A DNA stretch of 64,000 nucleotides from the NCBI RefSeq assembly GCF_041358175.1, contig NZ_JBGKBE010000002.1, positions 372,001 to 436,000 on the forward strand. Direction: 5' to 3'. The stretch's first letter is position 1. Each line of letters starts with the position of its first letter. Under the pieces are notes generated by a model, which saw only the letters and a list, made by a program, of their open reading frames with translations, was not told where the DNA came from and ran no database searches. Positions 26,166 through 35,642 of the stretch are shown here, in pieces. A program made the position numbers and the translations under genes. Source of the stretch: Muriicola sp041358175. Lineage in GTDB: Bacteria; Bacteroidota; Bacteroidia; Flavobacteriales; Flavobacteriaceae.

Positions 26166-27758
26166 TTAGAGGATATACTCCGTACTGGTGAAGTTAGACA
26201 GTTTGGTTTCCAACAACTGATTTACAGTTTCCTTATTGATCTCATTATCCTTAAATGCCAGAAAGGTTCGTATTGAAAAAGACCTCAGGGCATCGTGAAC
26301 GCTAAGGGTTGACTGGGCGGAATCCTTACGCCCTGTAAAGGGATAGACATCGGGTCCACGCTGGCAGGAGCTATTCAAATTCACCCGGCAAACCAGATTG
26401 GCTAAGGTATCGATAAGGGGTGCCAGGGTATAGACATCCTTCCCAAACAAGCTCACCTGCTGGCCGTAATTACTGGCTGCCATATCATCCAGAGGCTCTT
26501 CGATATCCTGGAAAGAAAGTACCGGGATGACAGGTCCGAATTGTTCTTCCTGGTAAACCCTCATGTCTTTTGTCACAGGGTACAGAACAGCCGGCCAGAT
26601 ATAGTTATCAAAATGCTTTCCGCCTTTTTTATTGATGATTTTCGCTCCTTTGGCAAGGGCATCATCTATTAGTTCCTGTATGTACTCCGGCTTACCGGGT
26701 TCTGGCAGAGGCGTAAGCTTTACCCCTTCATCCCAGGGGTTGCCAAATTTAAGCTCATCCACCCTCGCGGCAAACTGTTTTAAAAAGGTTTCCCTGACTT
26801 CTTCGTGAACATAAACAATTTTAAGGGCAGTACAACGCTGACCATTAAAAGACAGGGTCCCGGTGATGCATTCCTCAATGGTAAGCTCCATATTGGCATC
26901 GGGAAGAATAATAGCAGGATTTTTGGCCTCCAGACCCAACACCAGCCTTAGTCGGTTACTTTTTGGGTGTTGATCCTGCAGGGCATTCGCCGATTTACTG
27001 TTTCCGATTAAGGCCAGCACATCCACTTTTCCTGTTTTCATTATTGGGGCGGCAACTGTTCTTCCCCTTCCGAATAGAATATTTACAACCCCCTTGGGAA
27101 AACTGTTTTTAAAAGCTTCCAGTAAAGGAGTGATCAGCAATACCCCGTGCTTAGCCGGCTTAAAAATGGTGGTATTTCCCATGATTAGGGCCGGGATAAG
27201 GAGCGCAAATGTTTCATTTAAAGGGTAGTTATACGGGCCCAAACAAAGAACGACTCCCAAAGGGCCTCGTCTGATATGAGCATAAACACCTTCATGTTTG
27301 TGAAATTTGGCCGAGTTTCTATCGAGTTCTTTGTAATCTTCAATGGTATCGTAAATGTAATCTACAGTTCGATCAAATTCCTTGATTGAGTCAGGTAATG
27401 ATTTCCCAATCTCCCACATCAGTAGTTTTACCACCTGATCGCGCTTGGTTTTCATCTGCTCCACAAATTTTTCCATGCATTCAATCCGGTCACTTACTTT
27501 CATTGTGGGCCATACTCCTTTTCCCTGATCATAGGCTCCGAGGGCTCCTTCCAGGGCGTCTATGGCTTCTTTTTCACCCAAATCAGGAATACTGCCAAGA
27601 ATGGTACGTTCGTATTTTTCTGTAGATGAGATTGTTGAAAATACTTCTGTTACGGCTCCGTCCCAGGCTTTGAGTTCTCCATTCACCAAATAGGTTTTCT
27701 GATGAATCTGTTTGTCGATCTTATAGGGATCCGGAATTAATGATACTTCTGTGTTCAT
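26166..27758 (-). CDS. gapN: NADP-dependent non-phosphorylating glyceraldehyde-3-phosphate dehydrogenase-type aldehyde dehydrogenase
   Basis: 530 residues of the aldehyde dehydrogenase superfamily. Motifs: GPYNYPLNETFALLIPAL (oxyanion Asn), the Glu-bearing stretch LGLEAKNPAIILPDAN, catalytic Cys in SFNGQRCTALK, and EEQFGPVIPVLSF. Overall pattern and context match the Bacteroidota GapN group, which oxidises glyceraldehyde 3-phosphate to 3-phosphoglycerate with NADPH formation. Substrate is inferred from family resemblance. It lies between two branched-chain amino acid operons; ketol-acid reductoisomerase uses NADPH. It is separate from ilvC by 39 bases and may be read through from that operon. 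Confidence 0.75.
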   Translation of the reverse strand: MNTEVSLIPDPYKIDKQIHQKTYLVNGELKAWDGAVTEVFSTISSTEKYERTILGSIPDLGEKEAIDALEGALGAYDQGKGVWPTMKVSDRIECMEKFVEQMKTKRDQVVKLLMWEIGKSLPDSIKEFDRTVDYIYDTIEDYKELDRNSAKFHKHEGVYAHIRRGPLGVVLCLGPYNYPLNETFALLIPALIMGNTTIFKPAKHGVLLITPLLEAFKNSFPKGVVNILFGRGRTVAAPIMKTGKVDVLALIGNSKSANALQDQHPKSNRLRLVLGLEAKNPAIILPDANMELTIEECITGTLSFNGQRCTALKIVYVHEEVRETFLKQFAARVDELKFGNPWDEGVKLTPLPEPGKPEYIQELIDDALAKGAKIINKKGGKHFDNYIWPAVLYPVTKDMRVYQEEQFGPVIPVLSFQDIEEPLDDMAASNYGQQVSLFGKDVYTLAPLIDTLANLVCRVNLNSSCQRGPDVYPFTGRKDSAQSTLSVHDALRSFSIRTFLAFKDNEINKETVNQLLETKLSNFTSTEYIL

Positions 27759-27797
27759 ATGCTATTTTTTCTCTAAAGATTCATCTTACTTAAAACC

Positions 27798-29273
27798 TTA
27801 AACGATAGGTTTCATCGCTGTCATCGATGCTCGAAGTCGGGCACCCACCTGTTCAACCTGATGCTCCCGCAAAGCTTTATTTACCTCAATAAGCCTCGCA
27901 TTAGGCACACCATTATCTCTTGATGAGCCATAAGATTTCCCAATCACATCCACATCGACCTTTTCCATAAAGTCCTTTAAAAGAGGCTTACAGGCATGAT
28001 CGAATAAATAACAGCCGTACTCTGCAGTATCCGATATTACCCGATTCATTTCAAAGAGCTTCTTCCTGGCAATGGTATTTGCAATCAGGGGGGTTTCGTG
28101 CAAAGATTCGTAATAAGCCGACTCACCGATAATACCCGAATCAGTCATGGCTTCGTAAGCCAGTTCTACACCTGCTCTGACCATGGCAACCATAAGGACA
28201 CCGTTATCGTAGTATTCCTGTTCAGATATCTTATCGTCCCCGGCTGGTGTTTTTTCAAAAGCAGTTTCTCCTGTCGCTGCCCTCCAGCTAAGTAAGTTTT
28301 TATCATCATTTGCCCAATCCTCCATCATCGTTTTGGAAAAATGACCACTCATAATATCATCCATATGCTTTTGAAAGAGCGGTCGCATAATATTTTTCAA
28401 CTCCTCCGAAAGATCAAATGCCTTAATTTTGGCGGGATTGGATAGTCGATCCATCATATTGGTAATTCCTCCGTATTTTAAACCTTCCGTGATGGTTTCC
28501 CATCCATACTGAATAAGTTTAGAGGCATATCCGGGATCTATTCCTTTTTCGATCATTTTGTCAAAACACAGAATGGACCCTGTCTGGAGTAAGCCACAAA
28601 GGATGGTCTGTTCTCCCATTAAATCGGATTTAACCTCTGCGACAAAGGAAGATTCCAGCACACCTGCCTTATGCCCACCAGTGGCGGCAGCATAAGCTTT
28701 AGCCTGCGCAAGCCCCTTCCCTTCAGGGTCATTCTCGGGATGCACAGCAATAAGGGTTGGAACTCCGAAGCCTCTTTTGTACTCTTCTCTCACCTCAGAA
28801 CCTGGACTTTTAGGTGCCACCATGATGACCGTAAGGTCTTTTCTGATCTGCATACCTTCTTCAACTATATTGAAACCGTGCGAATATGAAAGAGTTGCCC
28901 CCTTTTTCATCAACGGCATAACGTTTTTGATCACATTGGTGTGTTGCTTGTCAGGAGTCAGGTTAATCAGCAGATCAGCCGTAGGCACCAGTTCCTGATA
29001 GGTGCCCACCGTAAAACCGTTTTCCGTAGCATTGACATAGGATGTCCTTTTTTCTGAAATGGCAGCTTCGCGCAGCGTATAGGCGATATCAAGCCCTGAA
29101 TCCCTCATATTCAAGCCTTGATTAAGGCCCTGGGCTCCGCAGCCAATAATCACAATCTTTTTTCCTTTTAGTGCCGATACACCATCCGTAAACTCAGTTG
29201 TGTCCATAAAACGACACTGTCCAAGTTGTTTCAGTTTGTCCCTCAGAGAAAGTGTATTAAAATAATTTGTCAT
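27798..29273 (-). CDS. ilvC: Ketol-acid reductoisomerase, class II (long form)
   Basis: The start at 29273 (MTNYFNTLSLRDKLKQLGQC) gives 491 residues, the length of the E. coli-type long enzyme with a duplicated knotted domain. An upstream in-frame start at 29318 would overlap ilvN and is rejected. Motifs: KKIVIIGCGAQGLNQGLNMRD (Rossmann), APKSPGSEVREEYKRGFGVP, and acidic metal-site stretches such as VKSDLMGEQTILCG. It converts acetohydroxy acids to dihydroxy acids with NADPH. Last gene of ilvDBNC, 22 bases after ilvN. Confidence 0.95.
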   Translation of the reverse strand: MTNYFNTLSLRDKLKQLGQCRFMDTTEFTDGVSALKGKKIVIIGCGAQGLNQGLNMRDSGLDIAYTLREAAISEKRTSYVNATENGFTVGTYQELVPTADLLINLTPDKQHTNVIKNVMPLMKKGATLSYSHGFNIVEEGMQIRKDLTVIMVAPKSPGSEVREEYKRGFGVPTLIAVHPENDPEGKGLAQAKAYAAATGGHKAGVLESSFVAEVKSDLMGEQTILCGLLQTGSILCFDKMIEKGIDPGYASKLIQYGWETITEGLKYGGITNMMDRLSNPAKIKAFDLSEELKNIMRPLFQKHMDDIMSGHFSKTMMEDWANDDKNLLSWRAATGETAFEKTPAGDDKISEQEYYDNGVLMVAMVRAGVELAYEAMTDSGIIGESAYYESLHETPLIANTIARKKLFEMNRVISDTAEYGCYLFDHACKPLLKDFMEKVDVDVIGKSYGSSRDNGVPNARLIEVNKALREHQVEQVGARLRASMTAMKPIV

Positions 29274-29295
29274 GCGTGTTGTTGTTTGTATCTCG

Positions 29296-29826
29296 TTATT
29301 TTTCGTTTTCGTATTCATTTAGTAAAGCAGAAATGGGCATAGTCGCTTTGGTGACTGCAATTCGACCGGAACGGACAAACTGCATAATCCCGTACGGCTC
29401 GAGTTCATCGTGCATTTCGTCAATTTCATGCCTTCTGCCCGTTTTAGCAAGGACAAAGAATTCCCTGGAAACAGTTACAATCTGTGAATTGCTCTCCTTG
29501 ATAATATTTTGTATTTGTCGTTCGTCAAATAGTAAATGTGAATCGATTTTAAACAGGGCAGATTCCTGATATATAATCTCATCATCGGTATGATAGAAAG
29601 CCTTGATTACTTCAATTTGCTTTTCTATTTGCGCCACAATTTTTCTTGTCCAATCTTCGGTGGTATTTACAACAATTGTAAATTTTGACACATGCTCTAT
29701 TTCTGATTTAGAGACATTTAGGCCTTCTATATTAATGTGTCGCTTTAAAAATATCCCCGATATTCTATTCAGCAATCCGACATTGTTTTCCGAATATACT
29801 GAGATGGTAAACCATTTTTTCTCCAT
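29296..29826 (-). CDS. ilvN: Acetolactate synthase small (regulatory) subunit
   Basis: An N-terminal ACT domain begins FTISVYSENNVGLLNRISGIFLKRHINIEGLNVS, here across residues about 6-80, and a C-terminal regulatory domain follows. The ATG at 29826 gives 176 residues; a GTG directly before it is also in frame. It confers valine/isoleucine feedback control on IlvB. It starts five bases after the ilvB stop. Confidence 0.92.
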   Translation of the reverse strand: MEKKWFTISVYSENNVGLLNRISGIFLKRHINIEGLNVSKSEIEHVSKFTIVVNTTEDWTRKIVAQIEKQIEVIKAFYHTDDEIIYQESALFKIDSHLLFDERQIQNIIKESNSQIVTVSREFFVLAKTGRRHEIDEMHDELEPYGIMQFVRSGRIAVTKATMPISALLNEYENEK

Positions 29827-29831
29827 CACTT

Positions 29832-31565
29832 TTACTTTAATCTTATATCTGATACGGAAGCACCTGAAGGGATCATTGGAAAGACATTGTCTTCCTTTTC
29901 CACTTTCACCTCTAAAAAATAGGGTTCTGCAGAAGTGATCATTTCCTGAACGGCGGCTTTTAAATTTTTTCGTTCCGTCACCCGTTGAGCTTTAATGTGA
30001 TACCCTTCCGCAATTTTTACAAAATCAGGATTGGTCATGACGGTTGAAGCATATCGACGCTCAAAGAAGAGTTCCTGCCATTGTCTTACCATCCCAAGGT
30101 GATCATTATTCAATACGACAATCTTTACTGCCGTTTTATTCTGATAAATGGTCGCCAGCTCCTGAATGGTCATTTGGTATCCTCCATCTCCTATAATTGC
30201 AACTACTTCGCGATCTTCAGCTCCCATCTTAGCTCCTATGGCTGCCGGTAAGGCAAACCCCATGGTTCCCAAACCTCCGGAAGTTATGTTGCTTTTCGAC
30301 TGGTTGAACTTGGCATATCGGCAGGCCACCATCTGATGTTGTCCTACATCCGTAACAATAACCGCTTTATTCTTTGATGCTTTATTTATTTCCTCCACGA
30401 CTTCCCCCATGGTTAATCCTTCCTTTGTGGGGTGCAGATCTTTTTCTATAACTGTTTTGAACTCTTCCTCATACCGCAAGCTGAATTCGTTACGCCAGGA
30501 TTCATGACTGTTCTTTTTGATCCTGGGAAGTAATAATCCCAATGTTTCTTTTGCATTACCCAGCAATGCCACATCTACTTTTACATTTTTATTGATCTCA
30601 GCAGGGTCAATTTCCATATGGATAATTTTGGCCTGCTTGGCGTATGTTTCAAGATTTCCCGTAACCCGGTCGTCAAAACGCATTCCGATGGCAATAAGGA
30701 CATCACATTCATTGGTAAGTACATTAGGGCCATAGTTTCCATGCATTCCTACCATACCTACGTTTAGCGGGTGATCTGTATTTAACGCTGATAAACCAAG
30801 GATGGTCCAGGCAGCGGGTATGCCCGACTTCTCTACAAATTCCTTTAGTTCATTTTCAGCTTGCCCTAGAATAACTCCCTGCCCAAAAACGATAAAAGGT
30901 TTCGCAGCTGTATTGATCAGCTCGGCGGCCTGCTCCAGATTGGCTTCTGTTACTTTTGGCGTAGGCTTATAACTTCGAACCCCTGTGCAGGCTTCGTAGT
31001 GAAAATCAAGCTCGTCAAATTGTGCATTTTTTGTGATGTCGATCAGGACAGGTCCGGGTCTCCCCGATCTGGCAATAAAAAATGCCTTGGCCATGATTCC
31101 CGGAATTTCTTCAGCCCTGGTGATCTGATAATTCCATTTGGTTACAGGGGTGGATATCCCGATAATATCGGTTTCCTGAAACGCATCTGAGCCCAAAAGA
31201 TGCCTGGGTACCTGTCCGGTGATGCAAACCATGGGGGTAGAATCGATCTGGGCATCTGCAAGTCCGGTGACCAGATTGGTTGCCCCTGGTCCTGAGGTTG
31301 CCATGGCAACACCTACTTTACCACTAACTCTGGCGTATCCCTGTGCAGCATGTGTGGCACCCTGCTCATGACGTGTAAGAATATGTGTTAGTTTATCCTG
31401 AAACTTATAAAGTTCATCATAAACGGGCATTATAGCCCCTCCCGGATAGCCATAGATTAAATCGACACCTTCTGCCAGCAGACAGTGTATAATTGCTTCT
31501 GCCCCGCTCACTCTCATCGTTTTAGGATTCTTTTCTGATGCTTTCTTTTTTGTTATTGTATCCAT
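29832..31565 (-). CDS. ilvB: Acetolactate synthase large (catalytic) subunit
   Basis: 577 residues, ThDP-, Mg- and FAD-dependent. Motifs: EGVDLIYGYPGGAIMPVYD, THILTRHEQGATHAAQGYAR (catalytic Glu), ATSGPGATNLVTG, GSDAFQETDIIGIS and the ThDP site VAIIGDGGYQMTIQELATIYQ with NNDHLGMVRQWQELF. It condenses pyruvate with pyruvate or 2-oxobutyrate. Second gene of ilvDBNC, 38 bases after ilvD. Confidence 0.95.
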   Translation of the reverse strand: MDTITKKKASEKNPKTMRVSGAEAIIHCLLAEGVDLIYGYPGGAIMPVYDELYKFQDKLTHILTRHEQGATHAAQGYARVSGKVGVAMATSGPGATNLVTGLADAQIDSTPMVCITGQVPRHLLGSDAFQETDIIGISTPVTKWNYQITRAEEIPGIMAKAFFIARSGRPGPVLIDITKNAQFDELDFHYEACTGVRSYKPTPKVTEANLEQAAELINTAAKPFIVFGQGVILGQAENELKEFVEKSGIPAAWTILGLSALNTDHPLNVGMVGMHGNYGPNVLTNECDVLIAIGMRFDDRVTGNLETYAKQAKIIHMEIDPAEINKNVKVDVALLGNAKETLGLLLPRIKKNSHESWRNEFSLRYEEEFKTVIEKDLHPTKEGLTMGEVVEEINKASKNKAVIVTDVGQHQMVACRYAKFNQSKSNITSGGLGTMGFALPAAIGAKMGAEDREVVAIIGDGGYQMTIQELATIYQNKTAVKIVVLNNDHLGMVRQWQELFFERRYASTVMTNPDFVKIAEGYHIKAQRVTERKNLKAAVQEMITSAEPYFLEVKVEKEDNVFPMIPSGASVSDIRLK

Positions 31566-31603
31566 AAATACTGCCTTTCAAACCGATATTTATATTTCTT
31601 TTT

Positions 31604-33298
31604 CTACTCAAACTGGTCGGTTACACACCCCTTAGAGGCTGACGATACGATTTTTGCGTATTTGTACAGACTCCCTTTTCGCACTTTCAATGGGGGTTGT
31701 TTCCATTGGCTCCTTCGTTTCTCCAGCTCCTTTTCAGATAATGCCACACTAATACTGTTTTCCACAGCATTAATTGTAATCATGTCGCCGTCTTTCAATA
31801 ATCCGATCGCTCCTCCTTCCTGGGCCTCAGGGGAAACATGTCCTACAACAAATCCATGCGTTCCACCTGAAAACCGACCGTCTGTAATCAAAGCAACATC
31901 TTTTCCCAATCCCGCTCCCATTATGGCGGCAGTAGGTTTGAGCATTTCCGGCATTCCGGGTCCTCCTTTCGGGCCTTCATACCTGATCACTACCACATCG
32001 CCTTTTTTTACCTGGCCTTTACCAATTCCTTCATTGGCCTTGAATTCATCGTCGAAAACTTTGGCCGGACCTGTAAAATGATAGCCTTCTTTCCCTGTGA
32101 TTTTTGCTACAGCACCTTCTTCTGCCAGGTTTCCATATAGAATGCGCAGGTGTCCCGTTTCTTTAATAGGATCCTGTAAGGAATGTACAACCTTTTGCCC
32201 CTCCTTTAGTGCCGGGACCTCACTTAGGTTTTCTGCTATGGTCTTACCCGTTACGGTTAAGCAATCCCCGTTTAACATGCCATTTTCAAGCATGAATTTC
32301 ATAACAGCAGGAATTCCGCCTACCCTATGGACATCTTCCATCAGGTATTTTCCACTAGGTTTTAGATCGGCGAGAAATGGTGTTGTATCACTTATCCTTT
32401 GAAAATCATCGAGGGTAAAATCAATCTCAGCAGCTCTGGCAATTGCGAGGAAATGCAACACCGCATTAGTAGAGCCTCCCAATACTGTGATGAGCCTGAC
32501 TGCATTTTCAAGGGATTTTCTGCTGATGATATCACTTGGCTTTATATCCTTCTCAATAAGATTTCTCAAGGCTCGGCCCGAATTCAGGCAGTCTACTTCT
32601 TTTTCTGAACCTATTGCCGGATTAGAAGAGTTATAGGGCATAGCCATCCCCAGAGCCTCGATAGCCGATGCCATGGTGTTTGCCGTATACATTCCTCCAC
32701 AAGCACCCGCTCCAGGACAGGCATTCTGAATGACCTGCTTGAACTCATCTTCCTTCATGGTGCCGGCCACTTTCTCCCCCCATGCTTCAAAAGCACTTAC
32801 AATGTCTAGTTTTTTATTATTCAGGCATCCTGACGCAATGGTACCTCCATAAACCAGGATTGATGGCCTGTTTAGTCTGATCATTGCCATTAGAGCTCCA
32901 GGCATGTTTTTGTCACAACCGACAACCGTCACCAGGCCATCGTAATTCATCGCCTGCACAACAGTCTCCATCGAATCGGCAATAATATCCCTGGATGGCA
33001 GGGAATAACGCATCCCATAGGTTCCCATGGATATCCCATCACTGACGCCGATGGAATTAAACACCAGACCTACCAACCCCTTTTCGTCAAGACCTTTCTT
33101 TACATGTTGGGCCAGGTCATTAAGGTGCATATTACAGGGGTTTCCTTCGTATCCTGTACTTCCTATCCCGATAAGGGGTTTTTTTAAATCCTCCTCGCTG
33201 AGTCCGATTGCATATAGCATCGCTTGCGCTCCGGGCTGAGTAGGATCTTGTGTGACATTCTTACTGTATTTATTTAATTCTGTGCTAGTCTTTCCCAA
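31604..33298 (-). CDS. ilvD: Dihydroxy-acid dehydratase
   Basis: 564 residues. Iron-sulfur enzyme producing the 2-oxo acid precursors of valine and isoleucine. Motifs: GYEGNPCNMHLNDLA (cluster Cys), VVGCDKNMPGALMAMIRLNRP, CPGAGACGGMYTANTMASAIEALG (second Cys set) and TDGRFSGGTHGFVVGHVSPEA. The start is TTG at 33298: no ATG occurs between an upstream in-frame TAG and the conserved ELNKYSK. First gene of the operon; a TATCTTTG promoter element lies about 35 bases upstream. Confidence 0.93.
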   Translation of the reverse strand: MGKTSTELNKYSKNVTQDPTQPGAQAMLYAIGLSEEDLKKPLIGIGSTGYEGNPCNMHLNDLAQHVKKGLDEKGLVGLVFNSIGVSDGISMGTYGMRYSLPSRDIIADSMETVVQAMNYDGLVTVVGCDKNMPGALMAMIRLNRPSILVYGGTIASGCLNNKKLDIVSAFEAWGEKVAGTMKEDEFKQVIQNACPGAGACGGMYTANTMASAIEALGMAMPYNSSNPAIGSEKEVDCLNSGRALRNLIEKDIKPSDIISRKSLENAVRLITVLGGSTNAVLHFLAIARAAEIDFTLDDFQRISDTTPFLADLKPSGKYLMEDVHRVGGIPAVMKFMLENGMLNGDCLTVTGKTIAENLSEVPALKEGQKVVHSLQDPIKETGHLRILYGNLAEEGAVAKITGKEGYHFTGPAKVFDDEFKANEGIGKGQVKKGDVVVIRYEGPKGGPGMPEMLKPTAAIMGAGLGKDVALITDGRFSGGTHGFVVGHVSPEAQEGGAIGLLKDGDMITINAVENSISVALSEKELEKRRSQWKQPPLKVRKGSLYKYAKIVSSASKGCVTDQFE

Positions 33299-33332
33299 AT
33301 GTGCCGGTTTTCTTAATAAATCCTATAGGTTT

Positions 33333-33340
33333 CAAAGATA
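33333..33340 (-). promoter_or_regulatory. Candidate -7 element of the ilvDBNC operon
   Basis: TATCTTTG on the minus strand, a perfect TAnnTTTG match, with TTC 20 bases upstream as a weak -33. The leader would be about 28 bases, again too short for a leader-peptide attenuator. Confidence 0.5.
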
Positions 33341-33517
33341 CTTGTTTAAAAACCACGTCTGAATTTACATTGTATGCTACGATAAATTCAATGTCCATTG
33401 ATTAGCGTTAACATGTTGTATATCAATATTTTAATACGGTTTTAATTATCATATTCACTATGTATTCAGCAAGGGGAAAAGAGTGAGAATTGATACTCTT
33501 TAGGCTAAAAAATTACC

Positions 33518-33525
33518 TATTTTTG
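33518..33525 (+). promoter_or_regulatory. -7 element abutting the aldehyde dehydrogenase start
   Basis: TATTTTTG is a perfect match and ends three bases before the ATG at 33529. The start site would fall in or beside the start codon, so the message would be leaderless if this is the promoter. Confidence 0.45.
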
Positions 33526-33528
33526 GGC

Positions 33529-34908
33529 ATGCAAAATTCAATTTCTCAACAAGTTGAGGCACAGCAAAGGTATTTTAATATAGGGCAGACCAAGGATGTA
33601 CGATTTCGAAAGGAGCTCCTTAAAAAATTACAAACCGAAATAGTGCGCCAGGAGGATGCTATTTGTGAAGCCCTCTACGCAGATTTTAAAAAGCCAAAAT
33701 TTGAGACCTTAATCGCGGAGACCCAGTTTGTTCTTGCCGAACTAAAGATGATCATTAAACATCTGGAGTTATGGGCAAAACCGGAGAGAGTACCCTCCTC
33801 CATCCTCAACTTCCCTTCTTCCGACTGGATATACAAAGAACCCTATGGGAATGTCCTTATCATTTCCCCCTGGAACTATCCTTTCCAATTAACCTTGCTG
33901 CCCTTAATTTCGGCAGTTGCAGCCGGAAATACCGCTGTCCTGAAGCCTTCCGAACTCACTCCTAAAACGAGTTCAGTTATTCAAAAGCTCGTAAGTGCTG
34001 TTTTTAAACCGGAACACGTATTGGTTTGTCAGGGGGATGCTGAAGTGGCTAAGAGTTTGCTCAAAGAAAAATGGGATTATATCTTCTTTACCGGTAGTAC
34101 AAGGGTGGGAAAAATAATATATGAAAGTGCTGCCAGCCAACTTACTCCGGTTACCCTTGAGTTGGGAGGAAAAAGTCCCTGCGTTGTTGATGAGACCGCA
34201 GTTCCGGCCCAGGCAGCCAGGCGAATTGTCTGGGGAAAGTTTCTAAACGCCGGCCAGACCTGCATCGCACCGGATTATATCCTGGTTCACACACAGATAA
34301 AAGAGCAACTGCTGGAAGAACTCATTAAAAGTATCAGGGCATTCTTTGGAGAAAATCCTGAAGAATCAAAAGACCTGGCCAGGATTATTTCACCAGCTCA
34401 CTTCGAACGACTTATAGGCTTATTGAGCAATGAAAAAATCCTTTTTGGGGGAGCACATAATAGCGCAGACCGATTTATTTCCCCTACCCTGGTTGATGAG
34501 CCATCCAAGGAAAGTAAAATCATGCAGGAGGAAATCTTTGGGCCTATACTGCCAATAATCTCCTATAATAATGAAAACGAATTGGAAGCATGGATTCATG
34601 ACGGTGGGAAACCATTGGCGGCCTATCTTTTCTCGAGGCGTAAATCATTTCAAAAAAAGTTTGTGAGGGACTTTAGTTTTGGTGGAGGCACTATCAATGA
34701 CACCTTATTGCAAATATCAAATAAAAACCTTCCTTTTGGAGGGGTCGGAAAAAGCGGATTAGGATCCTATCACGGGAAAAGGTCGTTCAATACTTTTTCG
34801 CATCAAAAAGCCGTAGTAAAAAGGGCTACATGGCTCGATTTCCGTTTCAAATATCCTCCTTACAACGTACCTCTGAATCTGATTAAAAAAATGAAACATA
34901 TATTTTAA
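33529..34908 (+). CDS. Class 3-type aldehyde dehydrogenase
   Basis: The ATG at 33529 gives 459 residues; a TTG at 33490 would add 13 unconserved residues. Motifs: ISPWNYPFQLTLLPLISAVAAGN (Asn of the oxyanion hole), FTGSTRVGKIIY, TLELGGKSPCVVD (Glu base), NAGQTCIAPDYILV (catalytic Cys) and EEIFGPILPII. The short length and hydrophobic/basic C-terminus match membrane-associated fatty or aromatic aldehyde dehydrogenases. It oxidises aldehydes to acids with NAD(P). Its stop overlaps the nitroreductase ATG by one base, so they form an operon. Confidence 0.88.
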   Translation: MQNSISQQVEAQQRYFNIGQTKDVRFRKELLKKLQTEIVRQEDAICEALYADFKKPKFETLIAETQFVLAELKMIIKHLELWAKPERVPSSILNFPSSDWIYKEPYGNVLIISPWNYPFQLTLLPLISAVAAGNTAVLKPSELTPKTSSVIQKLVSAVFKPEHVLVCQGDAEVAKSLLKEKWDYIFFTGSTRVGKIIYESAASQLTPVTLELGGKSPCVVDETAVPAQAARRIVWGKFLNAGQTCIAPDYILVHTQIKEQLLEELIKSIRAFFGENPEESKDLARIISPAHFERLIGLLSNEKILFGGAHNSADRFISPTLVDEPSKESKIMQEEIFGPILPIISYNNENELEAWIHDGGKPLAAYLFSRRKSFQKKFVRDFSFGGGTINDTLLQISNKNLPFGGVGKSGLGSYHGKRSFNTFSHQKAVVKRATWLDFRFKYPPYNVPLNLIKKMKHIF

Positions 34909-35642
34909 TGAATACAGAAAAGAATGTAACCGAGGCTATTCAATACCGAAGGTCCGTAAGGGTGTATGACAAAGATAAAGACATCGACCCCGAGAAAGTA
35001 AGAAAGTGTATCCAAAATGCTGTTCTCGCCCCTACAAGCAGCAACTTGCAACTCTGGGAATTCTATCACGTAACAGATTCCGAAGTCCTCAAGGAACTGG
35101 TAGAGGCTTGTCTTGGACAGAATGCAGCCAAAACGGCCAAGCAAATGGTGATAGTGGTAGCCAGAAGAGATTTATGGAGAAAACGGGCTCGATCAAACAG
35201 GGACTTTCTTTTGAAAAATATAGGCGACAAACCCAGAGAAGAGTACAGCAAAAGGGAGAAGTTTGCCCTGGGCTACTACACAAAACTAATTCCATCGATG
35301 TATGCAGAGTTTCTGGGATTATTAGGATGGATTCGATATGTGTTTTTTTGGGTAATAGGCCTTTTCAGGCCCGTTTACCGGCAAGTAAGGAGATCAGATT
35401 TAAGAATTGTCGCACACAAGAGTGCCGGTCTTGCTGCTCAGAATTTTATGATTTCCATGGCTGCCATAGGCTACGATACCTGTCCTATGGAAGGCAGTGA
35501 TACGGCCAGAATTAAAAAGATCCTGAACTTACCGATGGGAGCTGAAATTACTATGACTATAGGCTGCGGGATACGGGATGAAAAAGGAATCTACGGCCCC
35601 AGATTCAGAGTGCCCTTTGAAGAGGTCTATAAGGCTGTTTAG
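34908..35642 (+). CDS. Nitroreductase-family flavoprotein
   Basis: 244 residues with the FMN-binding N-terminus AIQYRRSVRVYD, the stretch APTSSNLQLWEFYHV, and the later AAQNFMISMAAIGYDTCPMEG with GCGIRDEKG near the end. About 35 residues between 120 and 155 are hydrophobic (GLLGWIRYVFFWVIGLF), an insertion that may touch the membrane. Substrate unknown. It is translationally coupled to the aldehyde dehydrogenase, so the pair may detoxify reactive compounds (inference). Its stop overlaps the end of the convergent pxpC by four bases. Confidence 0.82.
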   Translation: MNTEKNVTEAIQYRRSVRVYDKDKDIDPEKVRKCIQNAVLAPTSSNLQLWEFYHVTDSEVLKELVEACLGQNAAKTAKQMVIVVARRDLWRKRARSNRDFLLKNIGDKPREEYSKREKFALGYYTKLIPSMYAEFLGLLGWIRYVFFWVIGLFRPVYRQVRRSDLRIVAHKSAGLAAQNFMISMAAIGYDTCPMEGSDTARIKKILNLPMGAEITMTIGCGIRDEKGIYGPRFRVPFEEVYKAV

